DNA of 64,000 nt from Segetibacter sp. 3557_3. Its GTDB lineage: Bacteria > Bacteroidota > Bacteroidia > Chitinophagales > Chitinophagaceae. Every line of letters begins with the position of its first letter. Position 1 is the first letter of the stretch. Position numbers and translations under genes: made by a program. The notes beneath the pieces are model-generated. The model was not told the origin of the DNA and searched no databases. It saw only the letters and a list, made by a program, of their open reading frames with translations. This document shows, one piece after another, positions 9,064 through 18,005 of this stretch. Where the stretch lies: the NCBI RefSeq assembly GCF_004354985.1, contig NZ_SMSK01000004.1, forward strand, positions 310,001-374,000, read 5' to 3'.

Positions 9064-9819
9064 TTATTTTTCTTTCCAGTTGAATAGCCCGAAGTCGATC
9101 ACCAATCTACAAGGAAGCCCCGTGGCATCGAAGCCAATATAGGATGCGTACCTGCCATCTCCAACTCCGGTAGTAAAAGCGGCTATTTTGTGTTCGCCTA
9201 ATGTATGCATGGCGTATTTCCAATCGTAATGGTAGTGCTGATCCATTTGTTTAAGAATGTCGGCATAAATACCTTCTTCTATTTGGGTAAGTTGCTCCTG
9301 GGTCATAGCTTTTATGGCTGCCTTATCCATCAATATTCCTATCCCTGCGTCAACACCATAGCCATGGATCTTTTCTCCGCCAACTGGCAAAGGTTCTTGT
9401 CCGGCGAGCAATGCAAGTTGCCACCGGGTAACGGGTTCATCGTTAAACTTTATCCTTGCAAAAGCAACAGTTTCTTCGCCTCCCACGTTTGCAATGGATA
9501 ACTGAACAGGGTATGCCCCCGTTGGAAAGGTTTGCGTAAACGGTATGCCATACTCATCAACATGCAGCGGGTCACATGCGATTACCTGCCCGCTGACAAT
9601 ATTAATGTTTCCAATGGTGATGCCATAAAGGTTTACGGTCGCGCTTTTACCCTTCTGCGTGGTGCCTTTGATAAAAGCTGTTTCAAACAGCGCGGGTGTG
9701 GTGTTTATCGGGGGCGCCGGGGTGGTAATGGTGTCGAGTACCTCGGTTGAGATGGGCGTTGTTTTTTTTGGGGAAATGTTGCAGGCAAAAAAGGTAAATG
9801 CAATGAATATGTATTTCAT
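9064..9819 (-). CDS. DUF4241 domain lipoprotein
   Basis: 251 residues with an N-terminal lipoprotein-like leader (MKYIFIAFTFFAC, candidate lipidated Cys13) and a Thr/Pro-rich linker (TTPISTEVLDTITTPAPPINTTPA). The C-terminal half matches DUF4241: a GYGVDAGIGILMD segment and the closing GVGDGRYASYIGFDATGLPCRLVIDFG. Members are often immunity-like or of unknown role; no neighbour hints at a toxin here. It is probably displayed at the periplasmic or outer-membrane face. Confidence 0.8.
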   Translation of the reverse strand: MKYIFIAFTFFACNISPKKTTPISTEVLDTITTPAPPINTTPALFETAFIKGTTQKGKSATVNLYGITIGNINIVSGQVIACDPLHVDEYGIPFTQTFPTGAYPVQLSIANVGGEETVAFARIKFNDEPVTRWQLALLAGQEPLPVGGEKIHGYGVDAGIGILMDKAAIKAMTQEQLTQIEEGIYADILKQMDQHYHYDWKYAMHTLGEHKIAAFTTGVGDGRYASYIGFDATGLPCRLVIDFGLFNWKEK

Positions 9820-9965
9820 GTTTATTGTTTGGTTTTAATAGTTCCAATTGTTTCGCCTCAAAATTGTCTAGTCTAAGTTCCCGTTCAATATTGTTTCCAC
9901 TGCGACAACTTACCGGATGTATTATTACCAGCAGCTTTTTGGGGCTACCACCCCAATTACCAGCA

Positions 9966-10222
9966 TTCGATAAACCTCATAATTCCCCATCCGCAATGCG
10001 CAATCCGCAATCCGCAATCAAGACATCTGCCCTCAATACCCAATACCTTAATACCTCAATACCACATCCCCCATCCGCAATGCGCAATCCGTATCATCTA
10101 CCCTCAATACCCAATACCTCAATACCTCAATACCCAATCTCCAATCCGCAATCCGCAATCAAGACATCTGCCCTTAATACCCAATACCTTAATACCTCAA
10201 TACCCAATCCCAATCACCCCAT
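9966..10222. repeat. Degenerate CAATACC / GCAATCCGC repeat tract
   Basis: About 250 bases are built from short imperfect words: GCAATCCGCAATC, AAGACATCTGCCCT, and runs of CAATACC alternating with TTAATACC and CCCAATACC. The block containing CAATCAAGACATCTGCCC followed by the AATACC run occurs twice (10014 and 10156 onward). Similar AATACC tracts occur at 36657-36720 and twice in 53.38-53.98 kb, so this is a dispersed intergenic family. It lies just downstream of the leftward serine-hydrolase gene. It is open as a frame but clearly not a protein. Confidence 0.85.
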
Positions 10223-10246
10223 ATACTTTACAACGACACCTGATTG

Positions 10247-11896
10247 TTAACGATTGTTGGCATTGGTCAAACGCGTAAACCTGATGTTTTTCGCCAGCGG
10301 GTTGCTGTAGTTGAGTGCCACAACCTTACCGGCTTTATCACGAACAAACCTGGCGATAACACCCGCTAACTGAAACGCATCGCGGTCAATCGGCTTTACC
10401 TCCAAACCCGGGCCTTTACCATTCAGCCGGCCAACCAGGCTCTCCTTGCCCGGACTGATGTCGAAAAAGGCATTGAGCTCGTCGCTATGGTAGCGGCCGC
10501 TAAATCCCTTTAGTTCCTCTGTCGTAGGTGCATACGGCCGGGCACGACGATAACGGTTAGTTTTGCCTTCCATCGATTTTAATTCAAACTCATCTGGGGA
10601 GATAAAGGTAATCTCAAAGGCATCCTGCGACATGAATTGCACGAATGCACCCCAACGGCGAAAGCGGTTTTTGGTGAGTGCAACCAAACCCGGCCCGTTG
10701 GCTACCCTGAACCTTCCACGATCCACAGCCAAACGAATCTGCTCTCCGGTACGCTCATTAAAGAAAACACCTGTCTTGCCATTTGCTTCTGCAAGGGTGT
10801 CGCCGGTAAGTGTAGGTGGCGGTCCGGCTTCAGGTTCCCGTGAGCCTGCTCCCTGTAGAAACTGGTCAGCTATCCGACGAGCTAATTGCGTCGCTTCCAT
10901 CGAACCTGAATTGCACAATACAGCGATTGATAAGCGCTGCGAAGGGTAGCTGCCAAGCCATGAGTGATAACCTGCAGCGCCACCCGAATGTGCCACTTCA
11001 TGGATGCCCCGGTAAGTTTCTAAAAATAGTCCGCGGGCATAACCTAGTTTTCTGCCGTTTTTCAATTTTGCCGGTTCCTGTAATTTGCTGGTAACAAAGC
11101 CACCAAGGCGTTTGGTTAACAGTGCATCGTTCCAGGTAAGCAGGTCGGTCGCTGTGCTGAGTATTGCACCGCCACCACGATCGTTACCCATGTACATATC
11201 AATCTTCCACAGATCGCCGACACGGTCGTAGGCCAGAACCCGGTTCGGAACAACCTGGGTCATGTCCGTGACATAGGTTGTAGATTTCATGCCGAGGGGT
11301 GCAAACAGGCGTTTGTGAACGAAATCGGCAAACGACATAGCACTGGTACGCGCAACGATTTCAACCAGCAGCACGTAGCCGCTATTCGAATACGCCCATT
11401 CTTCACCCGGAATGAAATTGAGTCCGCGTTGACGAAGAATTAGGGATAAGGCGTCGGGATCGCCGTTGGCTAGTGGCAGAATCCCGGTCCAGTCGCGAAT
11501 ACCGGAAGTATGTGTAAGCAGGTGGTCAATGGTTATCCTGTGACCGTAAGCCGGTAACTCCGGCAGGTATTTGTGAATGTCTTCGGTGAGCGATAGTCGC
11601 TTCTCTTCTACAAGCAGCAGTACGGCTGCTGCGATAAATTGTTTTCTTGTTGAACCAATGTCGAATACGCTTTGGTTGGTTATCGGAACGTTGCGCTCAA
11701 TGTCCGCTGAACCGTAGGCCCTGCTCACCAGCACTTTGCCGTTTTGCGCAACAGCACAGGCGCAGCCCGCGGTAGATCGCTTGGCCCATCCAAACATTTT
11801 GTCGACCTCAGTGGTTTTGTCTTGTGCTAATGCATGAGCAACAAGAGAAAAGGAAAGGACAAAGTAGGCCAGCTTCAGTAAAATATCCTGCTTCAT
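10247..11896 (-). CDS. Class C beta-lactamase-like serine hydrolase (penicillin-binding-protein fold)
   Basis: 549 residues from the ATG at 11896 (MKQDILLKLAYFVLSFSLVAHALAQ, a clear signal peptide). An upstream in-frame start adds 14 residues before the signal and is unlikely. Catalytic motifs of the S12/class C family are visible: SxxK as STRK at about residues 82-85, YSN at about 169-171, and HSGG in place of KTG further on. The C-terminal 150 residues form an extra beta-rich domain (GKTGVFFNERTGEQIRL onward), as in DD-peptidase or esterase relatives. Real substrates of such proteins range from peptidoglycan stems to esters; beta-lactam resistance should not be assumed. It is monocistronic. 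Confidence 0.9.
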   Translation of the reverse strand: MKQDILLKLAYFVLSFSLVAHALAQDKTTEVDKMFGWAKRSTAGCACAVAQNGKVLVSRAYGSADIERNVPITNQSVFDIGSTRKQFIAAAVLLLVEEKRLSLTEDIHKYLPELPAYGHRITIDHLLTHTSGIRDWTGILPLANGDPDALSLILRQRGLNFIPGEEWAYSNSGYVLLVEIVARTSAMSFADFVHKRLFAPLGMKSTTYVTDMTQVVPNRVLAYDRVGDLWKIDMYMGNDRGGGAILSTATDLLTWNDALLTKRLGGFVTSKLQEPAKLKNGRKLGYARGLFLETYRGIHEVAHSGGAAGYHSWLGSYPSQRLSIAVLCNSGSMEATQLARRIADQFLQGAGSREPEAGPPPTLTGDTLAEANGKTGVFFNERTGEQIRLAVDRGRFRVANGPGLVALTKNRFRRWGAFVQFMSQDAFEITFISPDEFELKSMEGKTNRYRRARPYAPTTEELKGFSGRYHSDELNAFFDISPGKESLVGRLNGKGPGLEVKPIDRDAFQLAGVIARFVRDKAGKVVALNYSNPLAKNIRFTRLTNANNR

Positions 11897-12161
11897 ATTC
11901 CTGGTGCCAGCAATGGCCTTTTGATAACGTACTTCCATAGTGTTAGCTATTATATTGTTTGATGTCTTTGTCCGTTTATGGGAAGAGTTAGAGGTTTAGA
12001 TCTATATGCTCAAGGATAGCACCGGGGCTCCGCACAACCTTTAAAAATCAGCTGATTGTAGTTGAAACTTAAGGACAGGCCGCATTTGGTTCGGAACTGT
12101 CTCTTTTGAAGCGGACAGGTTACATTAGCGCTTCAGGTAAGTATTAGATGCCTTGGGCGTC

Positions 12162-13406
12162 TTATTTGAAGCCAAATACAAGTGGGAAAATAAAGGTTAC
12201 AATTATGGCCCATACCACGTATACAGGTAAATAAGATGAAATGGATCTTCCTACTGACTTTAGTGCATCCTTGTTGGTTACTGCTTTAAATAGAGTCGCT
12301 GTTACCAGGAAGAGGTTTACCAGGATGATCACGTTGCTTCCAAGCACGGCAGCCCTGTTGGGTGTGATTCCTAAAGATGAGATGCGAAACAAGATGGCGG
12401 AAAGTGCGATCCCATTTACGATAATGGTGACAGTTGAAAGCAGGAAGAGTATCCATATCTGAGCTGGGTTCCTGGTAGTTGCAGATGTGCCGGCAACGGA
12501 AAAGAAAATAATTGCCATTACCCCAACCAGCAACGCATTGAAGATCATCAGGAACTCGCGGTCGTTATAAGGGTCTTTGCCGGAATAAACCATCGCTACG
12601 AGATAAACCACGAGCATAAGCAATACAAGGGGGCTGAATATCTTCGCAATTACCGGCGAAACCTTCCCAACTAGATGCGGATTATTTTGGGTAAGGTAAG
12701 TGCCTACGATTGGTGCGGCTGCAAGGCCAAATATACCCACATAAGAGAAGTATATTTTTTCGATCTTAAGCCCGATCAGCCCAAACAGCCCAACGGTTAT
12801 CGCACTCATGATACCACCTGCAATCAGGATTAGGGTTGTCATCACCACGAGATCCCCATTATACCTCAAGAATGAGAGGCGTTTCTCATGGTCGTTTTGC
12901 TTTCCTCCAACAAAGGCAAATCCAAGAATGGCCCAGAGAAAGAGCAATAAAAAAGCACAGGACAACAATAAAGTATCGCTGGTAGCTTTATTGGGAAATG
13001 CATTAATGAAAAGTACTCCAAATAATATTGTACTGGTTATGCCAACGCTCTTCATGGCCGACAATCTATTCTTCCAGGCAAAGTAGGCCGACAAAAGCGG
13101 GAATACAATAAAGCCAATGTTACGTTGATAGAAAACATCTTCCTTTAAGGAGAATATCGCAGGCAATTTTGCAACTAAGCCTGCAAGAATAGCGGCAATA
13201 ATTACAAGGGCAAGTTCTTTCCTGTTGCCAAACAAAACATCTTGCCTGGTGAAGCTCAGGCGTTCATGCCAAAAGGCAGCCAGGGCTTTGTCTTTGATAT
13301 TCGGGTAAAGCGTCGTAAATGTTTGCCTGAAACTTTGTTTATCTACCCGGTACAATTGTTCAAGCTGCCGCGGATTATCGATATTCATCAGGATTTCTTC
13401 TTTCAT
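12162..13406 (-). CDS. Polytopic membrane protein, DUF4153-like
   Basis: 414 residues (407 if the internal ATG at 13388 is used) with a soluble N-terminal region (NIDNPRQLEQLYRVDKQSFRQTF) followed by about ten hydrophobic helices. The YSGKDPYNDREFLMIFNALL region and overall layout resemble DUF4153 proteins. Function is unknown. It is the last gene of a leftward unit with a small TM protein, a lipoprotein and a 34-residue ORF. Confidence 0.7.
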   Translation of the reverse strand: MKEEILMNIDNPRQLEQLYRVDKQSFRQTFTTLYPNIKDKALAAFWHERLSFTRQDVLFGNRKELALVIIAAILAGLVAKLPAIFSLKEDVFYQRNIGFIVFPLLSAYFAWKNRLSAMKSVGITSTILFGVLFINAFPNKATSDTLLLSCAFLLLFLWAILGFAFVGGKQNDHEKRLSFLRYNGDLVVMTTLILIAGGIMSAITVGLFGLIGLKIEKIYFSYVGIFGLAAAPIVGTYLTQNNPHLVGKVSPVIAKIFSPLVLLMLVVYLVAMVYSGKDPYNDREFLMIFNALLVGVMAIIFFSVAGTSATTRNPAQIWILFLLSTVTIIVNGIALSAILFRISSLGITPNRAAVLGSNVIILVNLFLVTATLFKAVTNKDALKSVGRSISSYLPVYVVWAIIVTFIFPLVFGFK

Positions 13407-13421
13407 ATCTGTTTTTTATAA

Positions 13422-13526
13422 CTATTCAGTAGTGCGTTTATTTACCTGGCCGTTAATTGGTGATTTGATCAGCCGGTATCCCGTAGTGTCTTTGTATTTC
13501 TTCACTTCTGCCTCTTGCTTATCCAT
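13422..13526 (-). CDS. Possible 34-residue ORF inside the operon
   Basis: A short frame on the minus strand, MDKQEAEVKKYKDTTGYRLIK continuing to KRTTE, begins at an ATG that overlaps the stop of the upstream lipoprotein gene (shared CATGGATAA) and ends 15 bases before the DUF4153-like gene. The overlap suggests translational coupling, and the composition is protein-like (charged, with a GYRLIKSPINGQ segment). No family is recognised. It may be a real microprotein, a leader peptide or chance. Confidence 0.4.
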   Translation of the reverse strand: MDKQEAEVKKYKDTTGYRLIKSPINGQVNKRTTE

Positions 13527-13875
13527 GTATTTTCCTCCATTCTACGGTGCTATCGCTCCTTAGTTTAATCACCAGCGTACGGGTATAAATAGGGTATACG
13601 TTTGCAAAATATTTTTTAACAACAGTATAAAACAGATGGCCGTCATCGGTACGGTCAGGCTCACCAAGCAGGTTGAACACTTCTTTCGCGTTCAGGCCTT
13701 TTAAGGTGTAATTATCAATCAGGTCCTGGAGCATCCGTTCCCGGTACGGATGCTCCAGGCCGTTCGTTTCCATCCATTTCACACGATCAAATTTCTCGGG
13801 CCTGATTTCCTGTTGTTTGTTTTTGCACGCTATGAAACATAGCAGGAGTAATAACAGGAGGTTTGTTGGTTTCAT
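13519..13875 (-). CDS. Small lipoprotein with a BamE/SmpA-like motif
   Basis: 118 residues from the ATG at 13875 (MKPTNLLLLLLLCFIACKN); the lipobox fits FIAC with lipidated Cys17. A TTG five codons upstream is possible but leaves only an 11-base gap to lose. The segment LKGLNAKEVFNLLGEPDRTDDG matches the helix-turn G-x-x-x-x-E-V-x-x-L-L-G-x-P-D signature of BamE/SmpA-fold lipoproteins, followed by beta strands (LFYTVVKKYF; RTLVIKLRSDSTVEWRKI). The assignment is by motif only. It lies between a TM protein and the 34-residue ORF in one leftward unit. Confidence 0.65.
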   Translation of the reverse strand: MKPTNLLLLLLLCFIACKNKQQEIRPEKFDRVKWMETNGLEHPYRERMLQDLIDNYTLKGLNAKEVFNLLGEPDRTDDGHLFYTVVKKYFANVYPIYTRTLVIKLRSDSTVEWRKIHG

Positions 13876-13886
13876 AAAGTGAATAA

Positions 13887-14120
13887 TCAAAAGTGTTGTA
13901 AAAACGCGGTAACATTTCTTGCACCGATATAGGAGATCTTGCCCGCGCTGCTAAATGGTTCAAGACTGGTTTTGGTTGCAGGGCCTTTGCATTGCTGCCA
14001 CCTGGTAAACGCAAGTGCTAATACTAAGATTAAGATTGAGACAACTGCAATTACCTGCTTCTTTCTACCAGCAGTGTCGCTCATTTTGGTAAGCTGTTGA
14101 TCGTAAATTTTAGTAGACAT
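13887..14120 (-). CDS. Small single-TM protein (77 aa), first gene of the unit
   Basis: N-terminal 20 cytosolic residues, one strong membrane helix (VIAVVSILILVLALAF, about 23-38), then a periplasmic tail with a single Cys. No family is recognised. Its stop is 11 bases before the lipoprotein start. Two tandem ACTTTG-N5-CAAAGT palindromes occupy the 55 bases directly upstream of its ATG, which marks it as the promoter-proximal gene. A second ATG at residue 13 is possible. Confidence 0.55.
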   Translation of the reverse strand: MSTKIYDQQLTKMSDTAGRKKQVIAVVSILILVLALAFTRWQQCKGPATKTSLEPFSSAGKISYIGARNVTAFLQHF

Positions 14121-14126
14121 AAAAGT

Positions 14127-14172
14127 ACTTTGCAGTTCAAAGTTAATGTAAAAGCACTTTGTTATGCAAAGT
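14127..14172 (-). promoter_or_regulatory. Double operator: two ACTTTG-N5-CAAAGT palindromes
   Basis: Site 1 spans 14127-14143 and site 2 spans 14156-14172. Both have perfect six-base arms and a five-base spacer; site 2 extends to eight paired bases (GCACTTTG/CAAAGTAC with one mismatch). Their centres are 29 bases apart. The pair sits immediately upstream of the ATG of the 14120-12162 unit, where a dimeric repressor would block transcription. No regulator gene is adjacent. Confidence 0.6.
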
Positions 14173-14417
14173 ACCTACATATTTTTTTTCCAGGTAGTCT
14201 TCAGCTACACGATCACATTATACTTGGAGTTTGTTACCGGCTGAAACGCGCGTTAACGACAGTTTGGAGCGCCGTTGCCTTTCGAAAGGCTTCCGTTCTC
14301 AGCGGCAGCATATCGGTGCGTGTTATTGCCCTTTCTGGGAGCATCCGGCATAGGTTGGCAACGTAGTGATACGTGGTGGCGGACATTTCGTCGAGGCGCA
14401 ACCGCGGTGCTAACGCG

Positions 14418-15764
14418 CTATTTTGGTTTACCTTGTCGTAATACCCGCCAGAGGATCGCGGGCTGGAAAAGATGGGTCGGTGGTTTGAGCAGCGCAATAA
14501 CTTTCAGGAATGCACCGCAAACAACTTCGTCTTTGGTGGTTGCCTTATGTACCTGTTCAATATATTTATTTACCAGTTTAATACCGGGTGGCCTGGTACC
14601 TGAAGTCTGCGGGTACCTGAAGTCTTCTCCCGTAGCCATCGACCAGATAACATCAATGATACTGGTACTCCTTTTAAAGAATGTTTTTGCGAGGTCCTGG
14701 TCAGGTACTTGCTCGTTCAGGAGTTTGTCCAACAGTTCAACCTGCAGCGCTGCAGAACTCATCCCTTGTCCATAAATCGGGTTAAAACTTGAGAATGCAT
14801 CGCCTGCTACGAGAAAACCCACCGGAAACCGTCTTAACTTTTCATAGTGTCTCCGCAGGCTAAACGGGAACTTATATTGAATGAAGTCGCCGACGGCTTT
14901 GTTAGTGCTGACGACGTCGTATAAGGCCGGGTTCGGCAGGCCGCGCACAAATTCGAGGTATTCCGTTTCTAAAGTTGGTGCATGATCGTTGTGCCAGCCA
15001 CCAACAGTAACCATCCACCTGTTATTCTCTATGGGGAAGGCTGCACCAAAACGTTTGTGTCCGGGGGCTATGGGCGTAGAGATGATCCAGCTTTCTCCAT
15101 GCGCATCCCCGGGATCTCTTGTATAAATACGGGTTGTGTAGCCAACGTTAACCTTCACTTCGCTTACAGGGGTCTCGCCATAACCTAGTTCTTTTAACCA
15201 CTGTGCTGTCCGGGATCCGCGTCCGGAAGTGTCCATAACAAAGTCTGCTGAAACCAGGTTTGTTTGCCCGGTGTTTTTATTTTCTGTTACAATCCCTGTG
15301 ATGCTCTGTTTATCATCCGTAGTGGTGAGCTGTTTTACCAGGGTATTATCGACAAGTTGAATGTTTGGCATTGCCAGTATTCTTTCGCGAACAACGTGTT
15401 CGAGCAGGGCACGGCTCACGATTATAACTTCAATGCCAATGGGGAAACGTTTTCTAAAACCGCCATAGCAGTACCAGTTCATAGAACTGGCAAAGTCAAG
15501 CACCTTCACACCATGCGAACTTAAATCATCCAAAAAGCCGGGAAAGTAATGCGACAATACCTGTAAGCCTGCAGGAAGCAGGGCATGTAGGTGGTATGCC
15601 TGTGCTTGTCCTTTTCTTGCTTCGGGTTTACGTTGAACGCTATCTTTTTCAATAATAGTGACCGATGAATAGTGCTTGCTCAAGACCTTGGCGGCCAACA
15701 AACCGGCAAGGCTTCCGCCTGCTACAATTGCATGTTTTTTAGGGCTGGTATATGCTGTGTTCAT
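14418..15764 (-). CDS. FAD-dependent monooxygenase / epoxidase-like oxidoreductase
   Basis: 448 residues from the ATG at 15764 (MNTAYTSPKKHAIVAGGSLAG); an upstream start 12 codons earlier is weaker. The dinucleotide-binding fold shows GGSLAG at residues 16-21 and the acidic end VTIIEKD. The segment ARKGQAQAYHLHALLPAGLQVL and the second FAD motif (GFLVAGDAFSSFNPIYGQGMSSA) are typical of the UbiH/PHBH-like group that includes aromatic hydroxylases and polyether epoxidases. NAD(P)H is the expected electron donor. No biosynthetic partners are adjacent, so the substrate is open. It appears monocistronic. Confidence 0.82.
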   Translation of the reverse strand: MNTAYTSPKKHAIVAGGSLAGLLAAKVLSKHYSSVTIIEKDSVQRKPEARKGQAQAYHLHALLPAGLQVLSHYFPGFLDDLSSHGVKVLDFASSMNWYCYGGFRKRFPIGIEVIIVSRALLEHVVRERILAMPNIQLVDNTLVKQLTTTDDKQSITGIVTENKNTGQTNLVSADFVMDTSGRGSRTAQWLKELGYGETPVSEVKVNVGYTTRIYTRDPGDAHGESWIISTPIAPGHKRFGAAFPIENNRWMVTVGGWHNDHAPTLETEYLEFVRGLPNPALYDVVSTNKAVGDFIQYKFPFSLRRHYEKLRRFPVGFLVAGDAFSSFNPIYGQGMSSAALQVELLDKLLNEQVPDQDLAKTFFKRSTSIIDVIWSMATGEDFRYPQTSGTRPPGIKLVNKYIEQVHKATTKDEVVCGAFLKVIALLKPPTHLFQPAILWRVLRQGKPK

Positions 15765-15922
15765 GCTGGCTATCTCAGTTGCAGGAACCCTAATGTACAT
15801 TTTTTTGGCATCAGTTAAAAGCCTGAGATGTAAAGGTCAATCGCATAAATGCCAGCGATACCGGGTTGAACCCGTTACTTCCGTAATCGGTGAGAAGCAT
15901 TGAAAACCTGACTTGCCGCCGG

Positions 15923-15941
15923 TAACAGGGTTAACCTGTTA
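15923..15941 (-). terminator. Hairpin just after the esterase gene
   Basis: Arms TAACAGG (15923-15929) and CCTGTTA (15935-15941) pair perfectly around a five-base loop, 7 bases beyond the stop of the leftward gene ending at 15948. There is no immediate U-run on the minus strand, so termination efficiency is doubtful. Confidence 0.4.
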
Positions 15942-15947
15942 TGCCTT

Positions 15948-17885
15948 CTATTTTGCGTTTGGACTATCTGTCCGAAATGGCGCCAGGGGTAAACCTTCTT
16001 TGTTGTATACATTCGGGTTCACAGGATTGTCGGCCCAGCCATATCGAACATACATTGGAGCAGTAACCTTTTCGCTTGAAACCACTACCTGGTCACCTTC
16101 AATTTTTGCATTCGCCCAAACAAACTTTTTGTCTGCTCCTGCGATGGCAAATTCTCCGGGCTCTTCGCTATCGTTGGTTGTTAATCCCGCACCAACGTTA
16201 TCGAAGGCTACAACAATGTGGTTCCCTTCAACCCTTGCCGACTTATACATGGGGCTTAAGTAAGCCTGGTCTTTTTCAAGATAAACGGTCTTTTGAGCTG
16301 CGAGGGCTAAACGTTCACCAGCTTCTTTTTTCCTGTCCGGGTGAATATCATTCCATTCACCAAGGTCGATGGCAACAGCCATAGCAGTATTGGGCACCGA
16401 TAAGGACTTCGCCTGTGCCTCCCTGAAAGCTGCCCATTGACTTTCCACTGGCTGGTAACTCATATCCATATAGCCTGGAAGCTGAACATATAAAAAGGGA
16501 GCGTTGGGCTGGTTCCATTTGCTTCTCCAATCATCAATCAGCGCGGGTTGCAGCTTTGCATATTCGTCAGGTCGCCCTGCATTAGTTTCACCCTGGTACC
16601 ATAGAAAACCTTTAACGGAATAGTTTACAAAAGGAGCTACCATAGCGTTAAACAAAGCAGTTGGCTGGTTATGGAGGGCAATACCCCCACCCCCAAACCC
16701 ACGTTGTGGGGTAAAAACCTGTCCGACTTTGTACTGCCAGTAACCGGTTAGTTCAATGGTGTCGTTCCCTGCAATCAATTGATAGGGTTTATCAGGAACA
16801 AAACCTCCCTTGCCTCCGTTGTTGGTAACACGAACAACAAATAAGTTTTTACCCGCTTTCAACGTACCTGCGGGTAACGCATACCTGCGTTGCGGGTACA
16901 TGTAAGTGGTATTTCCAACCTGTTTACCGTTTACGTAAAGCGCGTCAGCATCCACTATCCGCCCAAGGAAAACCTTTGCAGCAGCAGCGGCCATCGAACC
17001 GGATACATCAACCTCTTTCCTGTACCATACGGTGCCATCAAGGTCCTTCACACCCTGGTCCTCCCAATAACCCGGCACGCTGATCGTACGCCAACCTTTT
17101 GGCACATATGTAGGATCAAACCACTTTGTCGACCCGGTTAGCCCCTTGTCGTCTGGCCTGGGTGGTGAAACAAAAGCGGAAGCTCTCCTGCTTAGGCCGT
17201 TGATGTATGCGGTATCCTTGTTTTTTTGGATGGTGGTTAGGTTTGCCGGAAACGTTTTGAAACCATCCTCGCTCAACCATGACTCAATCGGGGTTCCACC
17301 CCAGCTTGCATTGATTAACCCGATTGGTACCTTGTATGTATCATAGAGCTTGCGGGCAAAAAAGTAAGCAACTGCCGAAAACTGCCGTACATCGTTGGGG
17401 TTTGCCGATTTCCAGAACCCAAATGGTAAGTCATCCTCAGGACCCTGCAGACTTGTGATATTGGGTACCCAAAATTGCCGTATCTGGGGATAATTTGCGC
17501 TCGCAACATCCGTTGCATAAAGAACGCTATGCAGTTCCATTTGGTGCACCATATTAGATTGACCCGAACAAAACCAAACATCACCAATTAGTATCTCTTT
17601 AAGGGTAATATGATTTGAAGCGTCGATGTTCATGGTATAGGGCCCACCGGCTTTCAAAGGTGCAAGGGCAATACGCCATTGGCCATCTCTGGCCGTTGTC
17701 CTGTACTTTTTTCCTGCAAAGCTTACGGTAATCTTTTCGCCGCTTTTCGCCCAGCCCCATACATTAACTTTTTGGTCACGTTGTAAGATCATGCTGTCTC
17801 TAACCAGCTGCGGAAGCCGTACCTGTGCCGAAATCCGGCTTGTAAACAGGAGGAGCATGGAAATGATAAAAAGGAAAGCTTTCAT
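15948..17885 (-). CDS. Sialate O-acetylesterase-like carbohydrate esterase
   Basis: About 645 residues from the ATG at 17885 (MKAFLFIISMLLLFTSRISAQ signal peptide); frames open further upstream add no plausible leader. The SGNH-type catalytic serine lies in CSGQSNM (Ser110 from this start), and the matching Asp/His block near the C-terminus is DLGEWNDIHPDRK. An inserted beta-sandwich (WEDQGVKDLDGTVWYRKEVDVSG to LFVVRVTNNGGKGGF) resembles the jelly-roll insert of the 9-O-acetylesterase family. The enzyme removes acetyl esters from sialic acid or, in this phylum, more often from plant glycans. It is the last gene of a five-gene leftward cluster. Confidence 0.9.
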   Translation of the reverse strand: MKAFLFIISMLLLFTSRISAQVRLPQLVRDSMILQRDQKVNVWGWAKSGEKITVSFAGKKYRTTARDGQWRIALAPLKAGGPYTMNIDASNHITLKEILIGDVWFCSGQSNMVHQMELHSVLYATDVASANYPQIRQFWVPNITSLQGPEDDLPFGFWKSANPNDVRQFSAVAYFFARKLYDTYKVPIGLINASWGGTPIESWLSEDGFKTFPANLTTIQKNKDTAYINGLSRRASAFVSPPRPDDKGLTGSTKWFDPTYVPKGWRTISVPGYWEDQGVKDLDGTVWYRKEVDVSGSMAAAAAKVFLGRIVDADALYVNGKQVGNTTYMYPQRRYALPAGTLKAGKNLFVVRVTNNGGKGGFVPDKPYQLIAGNDTIELTGYWQYKVGQVFTPQRGFGGGGIALHNQPTALFNAMVAPFVNYSVKGFLWYQGETNAGRPDEYAKLQPALIDDWRSKWNQPNAPFLYVQLPGYMDMSYQPVESQWAAFREAQAKSLSVPNTAMAVAIDLGEWNDIHPDRKKEAGERLALAAQKTVYLEKDQAYLSPMYKSARVEGNHIVVAFDNVGAGLTTNDSEEPGEFAIAGADKKFVWANAKIEGDQVVVSSEKVTAPMYVRYGWADNPVNPNVYNKEGLPLAPFRTDSPNAK

Positions 17886-18005
17886 TATCAAGTTTGGGGT
17901 GTTAATCATTGGTTTAATTGATGTGTCAAATTCTCTTATGTGGATGTTCTCCACATCTGCCGCTAATCTACGGGCTATTGTTAACGAGCGGACGGTCTTG
18001 CCAGG

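Noticed and set aside
9825-10250. Plus-strand frame of 141 residues
   Set aside because: It is a translation of the CAATACC/GCAATCC tract (repeated LNTQYLNTSIP), antisense to nothing but not a protein.
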